Origin: Stygiobacter sp. RIFOXYC2_FULL_38_25
GTDB lineage: Bacteria > Bacteroidota > Ignavibacteria > Ignavibacteriales > Melioribacteraceae
Assembly (NCBI GenBank): GCA_001803165.1
Contig: MHAZ01000017.1
Location: 434,001-498,000 of the forward strand
Length of the DNA stretch: 64,000 bases
Direction of reading: 5' to 3'
The notes under the pieces: generated by a model
Database searches by the model: none
What the model was told of the DNA's origin: nothing
The model's input: only the letters and a program-made list of their open reading frames with translations
Part shown: positions 35,389 to 44,015 of the stretch, piece after piece
Layout: every line of letters starts with the position of its first letter
Position numbering within the stretch: the first letter of the stretch is position 1
Position numbers and translations under genes: made by a program

Positions 35389-35412
35389 AACCCACGACTT
35401 AAGTCGTGGGTT
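35389..35412. repeat. Perfect 24-bp palindrome (REP-like)
   Basis: The arm AACCCACGACTT is followed directly by its reverse complement. Palindromes of this kind are typical of REP elements and of the ends recognised by Y1 (RAYT/IS200-type) transposases. No such transposase gene is nearby. Confidence 0.75.
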
Positions 35413-35432
35413 AAAAAGTCACTAGAATACCT

Positions 35433-35450
35433 AAACTGTTTTAACAGTTT
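35433..35450. repeat. Second palindrome of the pair
   Basis: AAACTGTTTTAACAGTTT is an 18-bp near-perfect palindrome bounded by CTAG on each side, 20 bases after the previous one. Paired palindromes suggest one composite REP-like unit. Confidence 0.6.
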
Positions 35451-35513
35451 GCTAGATTGAGATTTTTAATTCATTCAGTGGTTAATAAAATTATTAACTC
35501 TTAGAGGCAGTAA

Positions 35514-36992
35514 ATGTTTAAGCGGCAATCATTAAAGAAAAACTTGTTTGGCTTGCTTCTCGGAGTTCTATGTTTCGCCGCGATTGTTCTTTTTGCGGAT
35601 TTAGGCGCTGAATATCAAAACGCAAAATTAGTTGCCGCTGTAACAATATTGATGGGTGTTTTGTGGATTACCGAAGCCATTCCGTTAGCTGCTACATCCT
35701 TTATTCCCCTCATACTTTTTCCTTTGCTCGGAATTGATTCCGGAGCTAAAACTGCTCAAGCTTATATGAACTCTACTATATTCTTATTTCTTGGCGGAAT
35801 GATAATAGCGGTAGCTATCGAGAAGTGGAATCTGCACAAACGCATTGCGCTAAATGTAATTTCAATTTTTGGAACTACACCTTCCCGCATTGTTCTTGGA
35901 TTTATGATTGCTACCGCATTTATTTCTATGTGGATCAACAACACGTCCACCACACTAATGATATTGCCGATTGGTTTGGCGGTATTGTTGAAAGTGGAAG
36001 AATCTTTTGGAAAGCAAAAAGCGGAAGCCTTCGCTAAAACAATAATGCTTGGAATTGCTTACGCAAGTTCTATTGGCGGAATTGCTACCTTAATTGGAAC
36101 AGCGCCCAATATGGTTTTTCAAAGAGTTTATAAAATTTCATTTCCAAATACTGCGGAAATAAACTTTGGCGAATGGATGAAATATGCAATCCCCATTTCG
36201 ATAGTCATGTTAATTTTTACTTGGTTCTTGCTGACGAAAGTTTTGTTCAAAGTTTCTGATAAGTTTGAGATAGACAAAAATATTATCCATGATGAAAAAA
36301 AACATCTAGGCAAAATTTCCTATGAAGAAAAAATTATATCGCTGCTATTCTTTGTTACATGTTTGCTCTGGATATTCCGCGTTGATCTAAATTTGGAATG
36401 GATCGTCATTCCCGGCTGGTCAAATCTATTTCCTAAATTCGATTTTATTGATGACGGAACAATAGCAATTACAATGGCAACTTTATTGTTTGTGCTTCCT
36501 TCCAAAAACGGTAACGAGGAAAATTCGTTCTTGCTGAATCACTCTTCGCTAAAAAAAATCCCATGGGACATAATTATACTTTTCGGCGGCGGGTTTGCTA
36601 TTGCAGATGGATTTGTTTCTAGCGGACTTTCAAAACTTATTGGGGAAAAGCTTGCAGTTATTTCCGGAGTAAACATTGTTGTTCTTATTGCAATAATTTG
36701 TTTTGCAGTTACCGCACTTTCTGAAATCGCATCCAACACAGCAACCGCGCAAATAATCTTGCCGATACTTGCTTCAATCAGCGTTCAAATGAATATTAAC
36801 CCAATTATATTAATGATTCCCGCCACAATTGCTGCGTCATTCGGGTTTATGCTGCCGGTAGGTACACCACCAAACGCAATTGTCTTTGGCAGCGAACGTC
36901 TGCATGTAATTGATATGGTGAAAAGCGGCGTGTTGATTGATCTTATTAGTGTTTTGGTAATTACTTTTTTTGCTTGGTTTTTCTTTCTTTAA
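35514..36992 (+). CDS. DASS-family anion:sodium symporter
   Basis: A 492-residue membrane protein of the divalent anion:Na+ symporter (SLC13/CitT) family. The two hallmark substrate/sodium loops are visible: NNTSTTLMILPIG in the first half and ASNTATAQIILPI in the second, plus the closing motif MLPVGTPPNAIVFGS. About eleven to thirteen hydrophobic segments are present. It likely imports succinate, malate or similar dicarboxylates with sodium. Preceded by AGAGGCAG. Single gene; a dicarboxylate importer would fit with the malic enzyme in the same genome, but they are far apart here. Confidence 0.92.
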   Translation: MFKRQSLKKNLFGLLLGVLCFAAIVLFADLGAEYQNAKLVAAVTILMGVLWITEAIPLAATSFIPLILFPLLGIDSGAKTAQAYMNSTIFLFLGGMIIAVAIEKWNLHKRIALNVISIFGTTPSRIVLGFMIATAFISMWINNTSTTLMILPIGLAVLLKVEESFGKQKAEAFAKTIMLGIAYASSIGGIATLIGTAPNMVFQRVYKISFPNTAEINFGEWMKYAIPISIVMLIFTWFLLTKVLFKVSDKFEIDKNIIHDEKKHLGKISYEEKIISLLFFVTCLLWIFRVDLNLEWIVIPGWSNLFPKFDFIDDGTIAITMATLLFVLPSKNGNEENSFLLNHSSLKKIPWDIIILFGGGFAIADGFVSSGLSKLIGEKLAVISGVNIVVLIAIICFAVTALSEIASNTATAQIILPILASISVQMNINPIILMIPATIAASFGFMLPVGTPPNAIVFGSERLHVIDMVKSGVLIDLISVLVITFFAWFFFL

Positions 36993-37046
36993 TTCTGCAT
37001 CCTTTTTTCGTGGTATGCATCAAACTGAATAAAAAATGGAGAGGTC

Positions 37047-37433
37047 ATGGCTTACTATAATTCTAAAGTTGTTAACTACACCTATGATGAAGCGATAACA
37101 AAAGTTACAGAAGAATTGAAGAAAGAAGGTTTCGGCATTCTTACTGAAATTGATGTTAAAGAAACTCTCAAGAAAAAACTTGATGTTGATTTTCGGCGCT
37201 ATAAAATTCTAGGCGCTTGCAATCCGCCATTTGCATATAAAGCTCTACAGGCAGAAGAGAATCTAGGTGTTCTTCTTCCTTGCAATATTGTTGTACAAGA
37301 AAAAACAGATAGTACAATACAAGTAAGCGTAATTAATCCTTTGGAATCTATGCAAGCAGTCCAGAATGAAGCTTTAGGCGAAGTTGCTATTGAGGTCTCT
37401 GCGAAATTGAAAAAGGTATTGGAAAATCTGTGA
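37047..37433 (+). CDS. DUF302 domain protein
   Basis: A 128-residue cytoplasmic protein of the DUF302 family, with the typical layout YDEAITKVTEELKKEGFGIL, DVKETLKKKLDVDFRRYKIL, GACNPPFAYKALQAEENLG and LLPCNIVVQE. Two conserved Cys are at about 58 and 78. Family function is unknown. AGAGG precedes the ATG. It follows the transporter by 54 bases and may share its transcript. Confidence 0.9.
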   Translation: MAYYNSKVVNYTYDEAITKVTEELKKEGFGILTEIDVKETLKKKLDVDFRRYKILGACNPPFAYKALQAEENLGVLLPCNIVVQEKTDSTIQVSVINPLESMQAVQNEALGEVAIEVSAKLKKVLENL

Positions 37434-37462
37434 GAATAGTGCCAGAGTTCCAGAAGTCTATT

Positions 37463-37562
37463 GTCATTCTGAGTCCCGTTTTTAGGGACGAAGAATCTCT
37501 CTTCAATAATCGTGAGAGATTCTTCTCCAAAGGAGTCCTTCGGACACTTCGTTCAGAATGAC
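37463..37562. repeat. 100-bp palindromic dispersed element
   Basis: GTCATTCTGA at the left is the inverse of TCAGAATGAC at the right. Inside, GAAGAATCTCTC and GAGAGATTCTTC form a second stem around TTCAATAATC. GTCATTCTGA...GAAGAATCTC elements of this type are widely scattered in environmental Bacteroidota and related genomes. It fills the gap between convergent genes. Confidence 0.8.
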
Positions 37563-37572
37563 AAATCTTTAG

Positions 37573-38058
37573 CTACTCTTCGTTGATAGTTACTTCAATC
37601 ATCTGGTCGCCTTGTTCAATGGAATCAACTACATCCAAACCATTCATTACTTTTCCGAAGACAGTGTGCTTGCCGTTTAAGTGAGGCTGAGGAGAATGTG
37701 TAATGAAAAACTGGCTTCCGTTTGTTCCCGGTCCGGCATTAGCCATAGACATTACACCGCGCTCATGCTTTAGCGGATTGTTCATGAATTCATCTTCAAA
37801 TTTATAACCTGGACCACCGCGTCCCGTACCGGTTGGGTCTCCGCCTTGAATTACAAAATCTTCAATCACGCGGTGGAAAGAAACGCCATCGTAAAATCCT
37901 TCTTTAGCAAGAAAGACAAAATTGTTAACCGTTACCGGTGCGTGTTCGGGATATAACTTCATCTCGATCATACCTTTGCTGGTATTTATCATAGCCGTGT
38001 AGCTTTTCTTAACATCAATTTGCATTTCCGGCTTTGTACTCCATTGTTTTGCTGCCAT
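37573..38058 (-). CDS. Peptidyl-prolyl cis-trans isomerase, cyclophilin type
   Basis: A 161-residue cytoplasmic cyclophilin. Key stretches are [19 protein letters not shown] (the catalytic Arg in FHRV), [16 protein letters not shown] and [19 protein letters not shown]. No signal peptide is present. The first 20 residues ([20 protein letters not shown]) are a short extension before the fold. AAGGAGAA lies just ahead of the ATG. It speeds proline isomerisation in folding proteins. Confidence 0.95.
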   Translation of the reverse strand: MAAKQWSTKPEMQIDVKKSYTAMINTSKGMIEMKLYPEHAPVTVNNFVFLAKEGFYDGVSFHRVIEDFVIQGGDPTGTGRGGPGYKFEDEFMNNPLKHERGVMSMANAGPGTNGSQFFITHSPQPHLNGKHTVFGKVMNGLDVVDSIEQGDQMIEVTINEE

Positions 38059-38449
38059 GTGTTCTCCTTTATAGTGCCTAAGTTTCTGAGCAGCTAAGTA
38101 CCAGAGTTCCTTAGTGCCTTAGTTTATTGAAAATATTTTCAAAGCAAAATTAATAATTTACCTTACGCAAAAAAGAAAAGATTTGCCACGAAGACTCGAA
38201 GACACTAGGATTGCACAAAGAATACATAAATTTTATTGGATTTTGTGCCTTGGTGTCCTGGTGGCTAAGTTTTTTCAAGCAGTTGCGTAAGGTGAGTTAA
38301 TAATCAAACTCGATTCAGAGATAAGTTGGTAAGAAAATTCAATTGCAACATTTCTGTTTATATGTTCAGTCTAGAAAAACAAAGCGCCTTTGCTTTTGCT
38401 CAGGCACTTAGGAACTTTGGCACTAAGTGACTCTAACGCCCCTCAGTTA
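38059..38449. other. 391-bp noncoding stretch built of repeats
   Basis: No gene is evident. The left part has direct variants of CTAAGT.CC and CCTTAGTGCCTTAGT; the centre is the 156-bp element at 38149-38304; the right part has TCAGGCACTTAGGAACTT and GGCACTAAGTGACTC, again inverted forms of the same words. The region seems to be nested or decayed copies of one repeat family. Confidence 0.6.
38149..38304. mobile_element. 156-bp MITE-like inverted-repeat element
   Basis: The 22-base left end ATTAATAATTTACCTTACGC is inverted at the right end (GCGTAAGGTGAGTTAATAAT) with two or so mismatches. Nested arms GCCACGAAGAC...GACACTAGG and CCTTGGTGTCCTGGTGGC and the pair GCACAAAGAAT/ATTTTGTGC make the whole segment a near-complete palindrome. 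It has no coding capacity. The size and ends are those of a miniature inverted-repeat element; the mobilising transposase is not in the window. Confidence 0.7.
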
Positions 38450-40135
38450 CTATCTAGTCAACTTCTTGTACTTCACTCTATGCGGAACATCTGCATCTTT
38501 GCCAAGCCGCTGGCGTCTGTTCTCCTGGTAATCCGAGAAGTTTCCTTCAAACCAAACAACTTGACTGTCACCTTCGAACGAGAGAATGTGAGTACAAATT
38601 CTATCTAAGAACCAGCGGTCGTGGGAAATAACCACAGCGCAGCCGGCAAAGTTTAGCAAACCTTCTTCAAGCGCGCGCATCGTGTTTACATCAAGATCGT
38701 TTGTTGGCTCATCAAGCAAGATTACGTTTGCAGCCTGGCGTAACGCAATTGCAAGGTGAACACGGTTGCGCTCTCCGCCGCTTAACACACCAACTTTTTT
38801 CTGCTGATCGCCGCCGGTGAAATTAAACTGTCCGCAATATGCGCGCGAGTTTTGCTCTCTGCTTCCAAGCTGAATAATATCATTGCCGCCGCTGATCATT
38901 TCCCAAACTGATTTATCCGGATCGAGCGACTCGCGGCTCTGATCTACATAAGCTAGCTTAACAGTATCACCAACTTTGAATGAACCGGCATCCGGTGTTT
39001 CTTGTCCTACAATCATTCTGAACAAAGTTGTTTTGCCGGCGCCGTTTGGACCAATTACGCCAACAATTCCGCCAGGAGGAAGTTTGAAACTTAGATTCTC
39101 AAAAAGAACTTTATCGCCGTAAGCCTTAGAGATATTCTCCGCTTCGATTACAACATTGCCTAAACGCGGTCCCGGCGGAATGTAAAGCTCTAAATCTTTT
39201 TGGCGCTTCTCGCTTTCTTCGGCAAGCATTTCTTCATAAGAAGTAATTCTCGCTTTCGATTTTGCCTGTCTTGCGCGGGGCGACATTTTGATCCATTCAA
39301 ATTCTCTTGCTAAAGTTTTCTGGCGCTCTGTTTCTCTCTTTTCTTCTTGAAGCAGTCTTTGCTGTTTCTGCTCAAGCCATGAAGAATAATTTCCTTTCCA
39401 AGGAATTCCTCCGCCACGGTCTAATTCTAAAATCCATCCGGCAACATTATCTAAGAAATATCTATCGTGTGTTACCGCAATTACAGTTCCGGGATAGCGA
39501 TTTAGTTCCGCTTCAAGCCATAAAACTGTTTCAGCATCAAGATGGTTTGTTGGCTCATCAAGAAGAAGAATATCAGGATTCTTGAGTAGAAGTCTGCAAA
39601 GCGCAACGCGTCTGCGCTCACCGCCGGAAAGAACTTTTACCAAAGTATCTCCGGGAGGACAGTTGAGAACATCCATTGCGAGATCAAGTTTGGAATCCAA
39701 ATCCCACGCATTCATGGAATCGAGTTTATCCTGAACTTTGCCCTGGCGTTCGAGGAGATCGTTCATTTCATCATCGCTCATCGGCTCGGCAAACTTTGCG
39801 TTTATTTCATCGTACTCTGCAAGCACATCAACAACTTCTTGCACACCTTCTTGAACAATTTCTTTAACAGTTTTCTCGTCATCAAGATGAGGCTCTTGTT
39901 CTAATATTCCCACTGTAAAGCCGGGGGAGATTGCAGTCTCGCCGTTAAAGTCTTTATCTGTTCCGGCAAGAATGCGAAGCAGAGAAGTTTTACCCGAGCC
40001 GTTAAAGCCAAGCACGCCAATCTTTGCGCTGTAGAAATATGAGAGATATATGTTTTTTAATACAGCTTTTTGATTGTAGTACTTACTCACCCCAATCATT
40101 GAATAAATTACTTTATTAATTTCTGGTGATGCCAC
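38450..40135 (-). CDS. ettA: Energy-dependent translational throttle protein EttA (ABC-F)
   Basis: A 561-residue ABC-F protein with two ATPase cassettes and no membrane part. Cassette 1: [32 protein letters not shown]. Cassette 2: [32 protein letters not shown]. Between them is the arm/linker KREFEW-like region ([20 protein letters not shown]). Length and the C-terminal VKYKKLTR fit EttA, which binds the ribosomal E site and gates the start of elongation according to ATP level. Stands alone. Confidence 0.95.
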   Translation of the reverse strand: MASPEINKVIYSMIGVSKYYNQKAVLKNIYLSYFYSAKIGVLGFNGSGKTSLLRILAGTDKDFNGETAISPGFTVGILEQEPHLDDEKTVKEIVQEGVQEVVDVLAEYDEINAKFAEPMSDDEMNDLLERQGKVQDKLDSMNAWDLDSKLDLAMDVLNCPPGDTLVKVLSGGERRRVALCRLLLKNPDILLLDEPTNHLDAETVLWLEAELNRYPGTVIAVTHDRYFLDNVAGWILELDRGGGIPWKGNYSSWLEQKQQRLLQEEKRETERQKTLAREFEWIKMSPRARQAKSKARITSYEEMLAEESEKRQKDLELYIPPGPRLGNVVIEAENISKAYGDKVLFENLSFKLPPGGIVGVIGPNGAGKTTLFRMIVGQETPDAGSFKVGDTVKLAYVDQSRESLDPDKSVWEMISGGNDIIQLGSREQNSRAYCGQFNFTGGDQQKKVGVLSGGERNRVHLAIALRQAANVILLDEPTNDLDVNTMRALEEGLLNFAGCAVVISHDRWFLDRICTHILSFEGDSQVVWFEGNFSDYQENRRQRLGKDADVPHRVKYKKLTR

Positions 40136-40271
40136 CTTTACTCCGGTATAATTGATTTTTTATGTTGCAAGCATAAAGATTTTTCGGGAATTATACTTTA
40201 TCAATAGATAACCTAAAACAATATTCAATTTCAGATTGACATTATTAGCAAGGATTTCGAAACGGTAAAAA

Positions 40272-42434
40272 TTATTTTAGTAAAAGAATCTTGCGAGTTT
40301 TTGAAAATATTTTGTTCGAAAAAGCATCAGAGCTAGTTAATCGAACAAAATAAATTCCGCTATTCATATTTGATGCATCCCAAGATGTAGTATGATATCC
40401 CTCTCCATAAAACCCTTTTGCTATTTGAGCAACTTGTTGACCTAAAAGATTGTAAACAATTAGTGACACTTGAGCTGGTTTTGGTAAACCGAAACTAATG
40501 ATAGTACTTGAATTGAATGGATTTGGATATGGTCGTTCCAGTATTAAAGAAGAGGGAAAAGAGTTTGAATTCTTTTCTTCCACAATTCCAACAAGTAAAT
40601 CCGTTGCTATATTCTCTATAAATGCAGCAGCAGAGCGTGTTATGTCTGTAATGTATTCCGGGTTTAAGGTTGACCATAAATCACTAGTTCTATGGTAGTT
40701 GGGCTGTATTCTAGAGCCAGACCCTTGTCCTTCCATTAATCCTAGTATTGGAATCCCTTTCTTTACAAAACCGGCTGTGTTGGAAGGTGTTACATCCTTC
40801 CAACCAAAAAGATTAAGAGGAATATGTGTTGAAGCAAGAATATTTTTATAATTATTAAAGAGCTTCGCAGAAGTATCACCACCATAGTAGGACATTGTTA
40901 CAGAGCCTGGATAAAGATAATCATTACCTACCATATCAAAATCAAATACAAGGCGGCATGTATTCGGCTGATTGAGTAAAGTTGTTCCAAGGTTAGAACT
41001 TCCTTTACTAAAGCCGAGTTCTTCATCAGGCACGGTTGCAAACTTTATTGTTATTGGTAAAGGATTCTTACTGAATACACGGGCTAGCTCTAATAAAACT
41101 GCTATTCCACTTCCATCATCATCTGCGCCTGGTGCTTGAAGCCAAAGAGTAGGGGATGAATTTAGTGTACAATCGGAATGAGCTGTTAATAATATATATT
41201 GTTCGGGTTTCTTGGTTCCGTCTATTGTTGCTATAACGTTTCGCAGAAAAGGCAGAGTATTATCCGTCCACAGACTTCCTCCACTCGAAGTTTGCTTTTT
41301 AGAAACCTCATTTCCAACCAACAAACCATCATCCTTGTTGTAAAACAAAAAATCGTTTACGGTCTTTGGACTTTCTACATGAGACAAAAATTTCCACGTT
41401 CTTCCACCATCTGAAGTATGGAAAAATTCTTTATATGTTGAATATATCCACCCGTTTAATTCGTCATTGAAGAAAATTTGTGTAGCTGAAGACCCTTCAT
41501 CAAAAACACTCTTTTCCCATAAATCGCCCCCAGTATCAGTCAAATAAACTTCACCGCCCGAAGTAGCACACCATGCATTCATAGAATCTGTTGAGCAAAT
41601 TGTGTTAATCTGATTTTTGAAATTCCTTACTACAATAGTCCATTTTTTCCCGCCATCCTTACTTTCGAACATTCTTCCTAATGACGGCAAAACATTATCG
41701 TACCCAACAACTACAACATGATTATTGCTTAGAAAAACACCTTGCAAAAGTGTTGATTCATCATCAATTGTAATTCTTGACCAGGTTGTTCCAAAGTCGG
41801 AGCTACGCCATATTGCACCGTTGTAACTAATTGCAATTAAAATTCCGCTTGGAGAAGTAATAAAATCTAACATTTGTCCTATTGCTGCTGATTTTTTTAA
41901 CCATGTTTCTCCAGCATCTGTAGTAACAACCAAAGTTCCAGTTCTACCAATCGCCACAACAGTGTCTTTATTCAAAGCTTGAATAAAATCAAGTCTATCT
42001 GTTAACGGTATTCCGGAATTTAACCGGGATTCCCAATCAGCATTGGAATTTTCTAAGCTAAAAACTTCGCCCCAATCTGTGCAAAGCCACAAAGGAAATT
42101 TTGTACCTGGAGTTATTGTTATACTTGTAAAATTTAGTTGAGGATTATCATATTTGCCATGGAAATGAGAATTCTCAACATATAGTCCCCTCTGTTTAAA
42201 CTTCTGTGAGATATAATCTGAGGCTACGCGGTTGCCTGTAGTTAAAATTGTTCTTGTCTCTATCCTATAAATTTTATTGTTAAGCGTAATAGGAATTGCT
42301 CCCGTTAGTTCTTTTAAAGTTAGCATTATTGAATCCGTAGAAACTTCAGATAGGATTGAATTACTTTGAGCAAATAAATATGATGGTTGAACGAGAAAGG
42401 AAAAAAGAAAAAGAATTTTTGCTATACTTTTCAT
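40272..42434 (-). CDS. T9SS-exported M28 aminopeptidase with inserted beta-propeller
   Basis: A 720-residue secreted protein: signal peptide 1-22; N-terminal M28 segment (about 30-95, LTGAIPITLNNK and GNRVASDYISQKFKQRGL); a Ycf48/BNR-type propeller (about 105-390, with repeats such as TTDAGETW, SSDFGTTW, SKDGGKKW and SDGGRTW); the M28 catalytic core (about 398-610); and a T9SS type A sorting domain (about 636-720, YPNPFNSSTIISFGLP to KILLLK). Zinc ligands are all placed: His419 (LTAHSD), Asp438-440 (GADDDGSG), Glu471/472 (PDEELGF), Asp498/500 and His581 (NYHRTSDL). The propeller sits inside the peptidase fold rather than beside it. Likely digests extracellular peptides. Confidence 0.9.
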   Translation of the reverse strand: MKSIAKILFLFSFLVQPSYLFAQSNSILSEVSTDSIMLTLKELTGAIPITLNNKIYRIETRTILTTGNRVASDYISQKFKQRGLYVENSHFHGKYDNPQLNFTSITITPGTKFPLWLCTDWGEVFSLENSNADWESRLNSGIPLTDRLDFIQALNKDTVVAIGRTGTLVVTTDAGETWLKKSAAIGQMLDFITSPSGILIAISYNGAIWRSSDFGTTWSRITIDDESTLLQGVFLSNNHVVVVGYDNVLPSLGRMFESKDGGKKWTIVVRNFKNQINTICSTDSMNAWCATSGGEVYLTDTGGDLWEKSVFDEGSSATQIFFNDELNGWIYSTYKEFFHTSDGGRTWKFLSHVESPKTVNDFLFYNKDDGLLVGNEVSKKQTSSGGSLWTDNTLPFLRNVIATIDGTKKPEQYILLTAHSDCTLNSSPTLWLQAPGADDDGSGIAVLLELARVFSKNPLPITIKFATVPDEELGFSKGSSNLGTTLLNQPNTCRLVFDFDMVGNDYLYPGSVTMSYYGGDTSAKLFNNYKNILASTHIPLNLFGWKDVTPSNTAGFVKKGIPILGLMEGQGSGSRIQPNYHRTSDLWSTLNPEYITDITRSAAAFIENIATDLLVGIVEEKNSNSFPSSLILERPYPNPFNSSTIISFGLPKPAQVSLIVYNLLGQQVAQIAKGFYGEGYHTTSWDASNMNSGIYFVRLTSSDAFSNKIFSKTRKILLLK

Positions 42435-42465
42435 TGTACCTTCAATTCCTATTTATAAAGTACCA

Positions 42466-42488
42466 CAAAACAGAAAAGATGTAAATAG
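42466..42488. repeat. Left copy of 23-bp direct repeat around DUF559 gene
   Basis: The 23 bases from CAAAACAGAAAAG to GTAAATAG are repeated without mismatch at 43021-43043. The two copies enclose a palindrome and the DUF559 gene, as would a long target-site duplication or a recombination junction. Confidence 0.8.
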
Positions 42489-42524
42489 CGGGCGGTAGCT
42501 GGTTGGTTTTGTTGTTGGTCTATG

Positions 42525-42614
42525 TACCCACCCCACTTTCCCCTCCGGCGGAGGGGATTACACGTCAAAGATTTAAAGTCTCCCCTCCATAGGAGGGGAC
42601 GGAAGGGGTGGGTA
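42525..42614. repeat. 90-bp palindromic CCCACCCC.../...GGGGTGGG element
   Basis: TACCCACCCCACTTTCCCCT at the left pairs with AGGGGACGGAAGGGGTGGG at the right. Two internal hairpins (CCCTCCGGCGGAGGGG and CCCCTCCATAGGAGGGG) lie between. It has no coding capacity. A shortened sequence of the same kind (CCCTCCAAAGGAGGG) is read in frame inside the T9SS domains at 61918 and 63354. Confidence 0.75.
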
Positions 42615-42639
42615 GAAAATGCTACAATGCAAAACCAAA

Positions 42640-43005
42640 CTAACTATTCTCATCAATCCATTTCTCAATGGCTTTAACCACGCCGTCCAAATCATACCGC
42701 ACTACTTCATCGTCAAAACGAAGAAAGCGTACGCCGAGAGATTCCAACTTCTTTTGCCTTTCGTGATCATACTTTTCATTTCCAATATGACTTTCGCCAT
42801 CAATCTCAATAGCCAATTGTAAATCTTTGCAATAGAAATCAACAATGTAATTATCAATTGGGCGCTGACGGTCAAAGTCGTAGCCGCGCATTTGTTTTTT
42901 CTTAAGATGATTCCAAAGAAAGATTTCCGTCTGTGTGCTGTTGTTTCGCAGCTTACGCGCAAATTCTTTTAAGTGCGGATTGTATGGAATGATTTTACGT
43001 CTCAT
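42640..43005 (-). CDS. DUF559 domain protein (Vsr-like endonuclease fold)
   Basis: A 121-residue protein of the DUF559 family, which shares the very-short-patch-repair (restriction-endonuclease-like) fold. It opens MRRKIIPYNPHLKEFARKLR, with NSTQTEIFLWNHLK, the core DFYCKDLQLAIEIDGESHIG (D-x-n-E-x-D nuclease-like residues) and LESLGVRFLRFDDEVV. The ATG at 43005 matches the family start; a TTG six codons earlier is less likely. Function unproven. The gene and a palindrome are enclosed by a 23-bp direct repeat, suggesting it arrived as a unit. Confidence 0.88.
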   Translation of the reverse strand: MRRKIIPYNPHLKEFARKLRNNSTQTEIFLWNHLKKKQMRGYDFDRQRPIDNYIVDFYCKDLQLAIEIDGESHIGNEKYDHERQKKLESLGVRFLRFDDEVVRYDLDGVVKAIEKWIDENS

Positions 43006-43020
43006 GCGTTGCAACTTACC

Positions 43021-43043
43021 CAAAACAGAAAAGATGTAAATAG
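43021..43043. repeat. Right copy of 23-bp direct repeat around DUF559 gene
   Basis: Identical to 42466-42488. It overlaps the region just upstream of the DUF559 ATG, so the copy could carry part of that gene's promoter or leader. Confidence 0.8.
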
Positions 43044-43062
43044 TAGAAAGGGTGATAGATTT

Positions 43063-43131
43063 TTCTTGATCTTGCTCGTGATCGTAATCTTAATCTTTTT
43101 TTTAAAAGAAGATTAAGATCATGATCAAGAA
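43063..43131. repeat. Long imperfect palindrome TTCTTGATC...GATCAAGAA
   Basis: TTCTTGATC...GTGATCGTAATCTTAATCTT pairs with AAGATTAAGATCATGATCAAGAA around a T/A-rich turn. A related single arm (TTCTTGATCATGATCTTACT) lies at about 30620-30660 upstream of nfo. It separates the DUF559 gene from the OB-fold lipoprotein and may act as terminator for one of them. Confidence 0.7.
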
Positions 43132-43141
43132 TAAGATAGGA

Positions 43142-43864
43142 TTACATACTCATCATTTTATGGGGATTGTTCTCGCCGGCAACTTTAGCGTCTTCCATTA
43201 AAACTTTGTAGCTGTAGCCGTAGCCAAAATCTTTGTTCAACACAATCTTTCCGGTTACAGTAACAATTTGGTCTTTACCAACATTATCGCTGGTCGTAAC
43301 AGTCAAGTCAAAGTCAGAACCGCTCTTTGTTCCATCTTGAATGTGAAGCCAGTTCTTGCCCATGATACCGCTATTCATCTTAACAACTTTACCTTTTACG
43401 GTAACAGTCTTATTAGCATAAGAACTTGGATTTGCAAACAATTGTGCTAGGGTGATTCCTCCGGCAGCTTTTTCAACCTTTACATCTTCTTGAGAAATTG
43501 TTGGCTTCATTGGCTGAGTCATTGAGCCGGTTCCAAGTTTAGTATCAAGTTTATCAACAAAGAAAATCGAATCGAAGGTTTTCTTCAATTCTTTGCTTTC
43601 AAAACTTTTCATTTCCATTGCTTGATTATATGTGAGCACTTCACCTTCTTTTATCTCAGCTTTTGGCGCAGCCATCCAGTATTCGGCATCACCTTCCTTT
43701 ACGCGGATGTATGTGTACTCTGTAACTTGAATAACTTCTTGAACAGTAACTTCGTGTGAGGCTTTAACAGCCGGTTTAGCAATTTGAGGTTTTTGTTCTT
43801 CTTGCTTTGAACATGCAAACGCAAAAACTATCAATGCGATAAATGCAACTATTTTAAATCTCAT
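43142..43864 (-). CDS. Lipoprotein with OB-fold (NrfJ-like) domain
   Basis: A 240-residue lipoprotein. Signal and lipobox are at the N-terminus (ALIVFAFACSKQ, Cys18). Residues about 45-80 (VTQYTYIRV-like EVTEYTYIRVKEGDAEYWMA) and about 132-232 look like beta-barrel units; the second has GKVVKMNSGIMGKNWLHIQD and IVTVTGKIVLNKDFGYGY, the pattern of OB-fold proteins annotated as NrfJ-like. Related proteins accompany periplasmic heme or redox genes, but none are next to this one, so no role is assigned. AAAGGATAAAG precedes the ATG. Confidence 0.78.
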   Translation of the reverse strand: MRFKIVAFIALIVFAFACSKQEEQKPQIAKPAVKASHEVTVQEVIQVTEYTYIRVKEGDAEYWMAAPKAEIKEGEVLTYNQAMEMKSFESKELKKTFDSIFFVDKLDTKLGTGSMTQPMKPTISQEDVKVEKAAGGITLAQLFANPSSYANKTVTVKGKVVKMNSGIMGKNWLHIQDGTKSGSDFDLTVTTSDNVGKDQIVTVTGKIVLNKDFGYGYSYKVLMEDAKVAGENNPHKMMSM

Positions 43865-44015
43865 CTTTATCCTTTGTTAAATTTGGTTGCCAAAAATAGT
43901 AAAACCCAGGCAAATGAAAAGACGATAAAGTCGGAATTGAAAATCGTGGTTTTATTCTTGTGAATTTTTAACGATAATTAGGTGAGGAAAACAAAGTACA
44001 ACAAGAAACAGCTAA

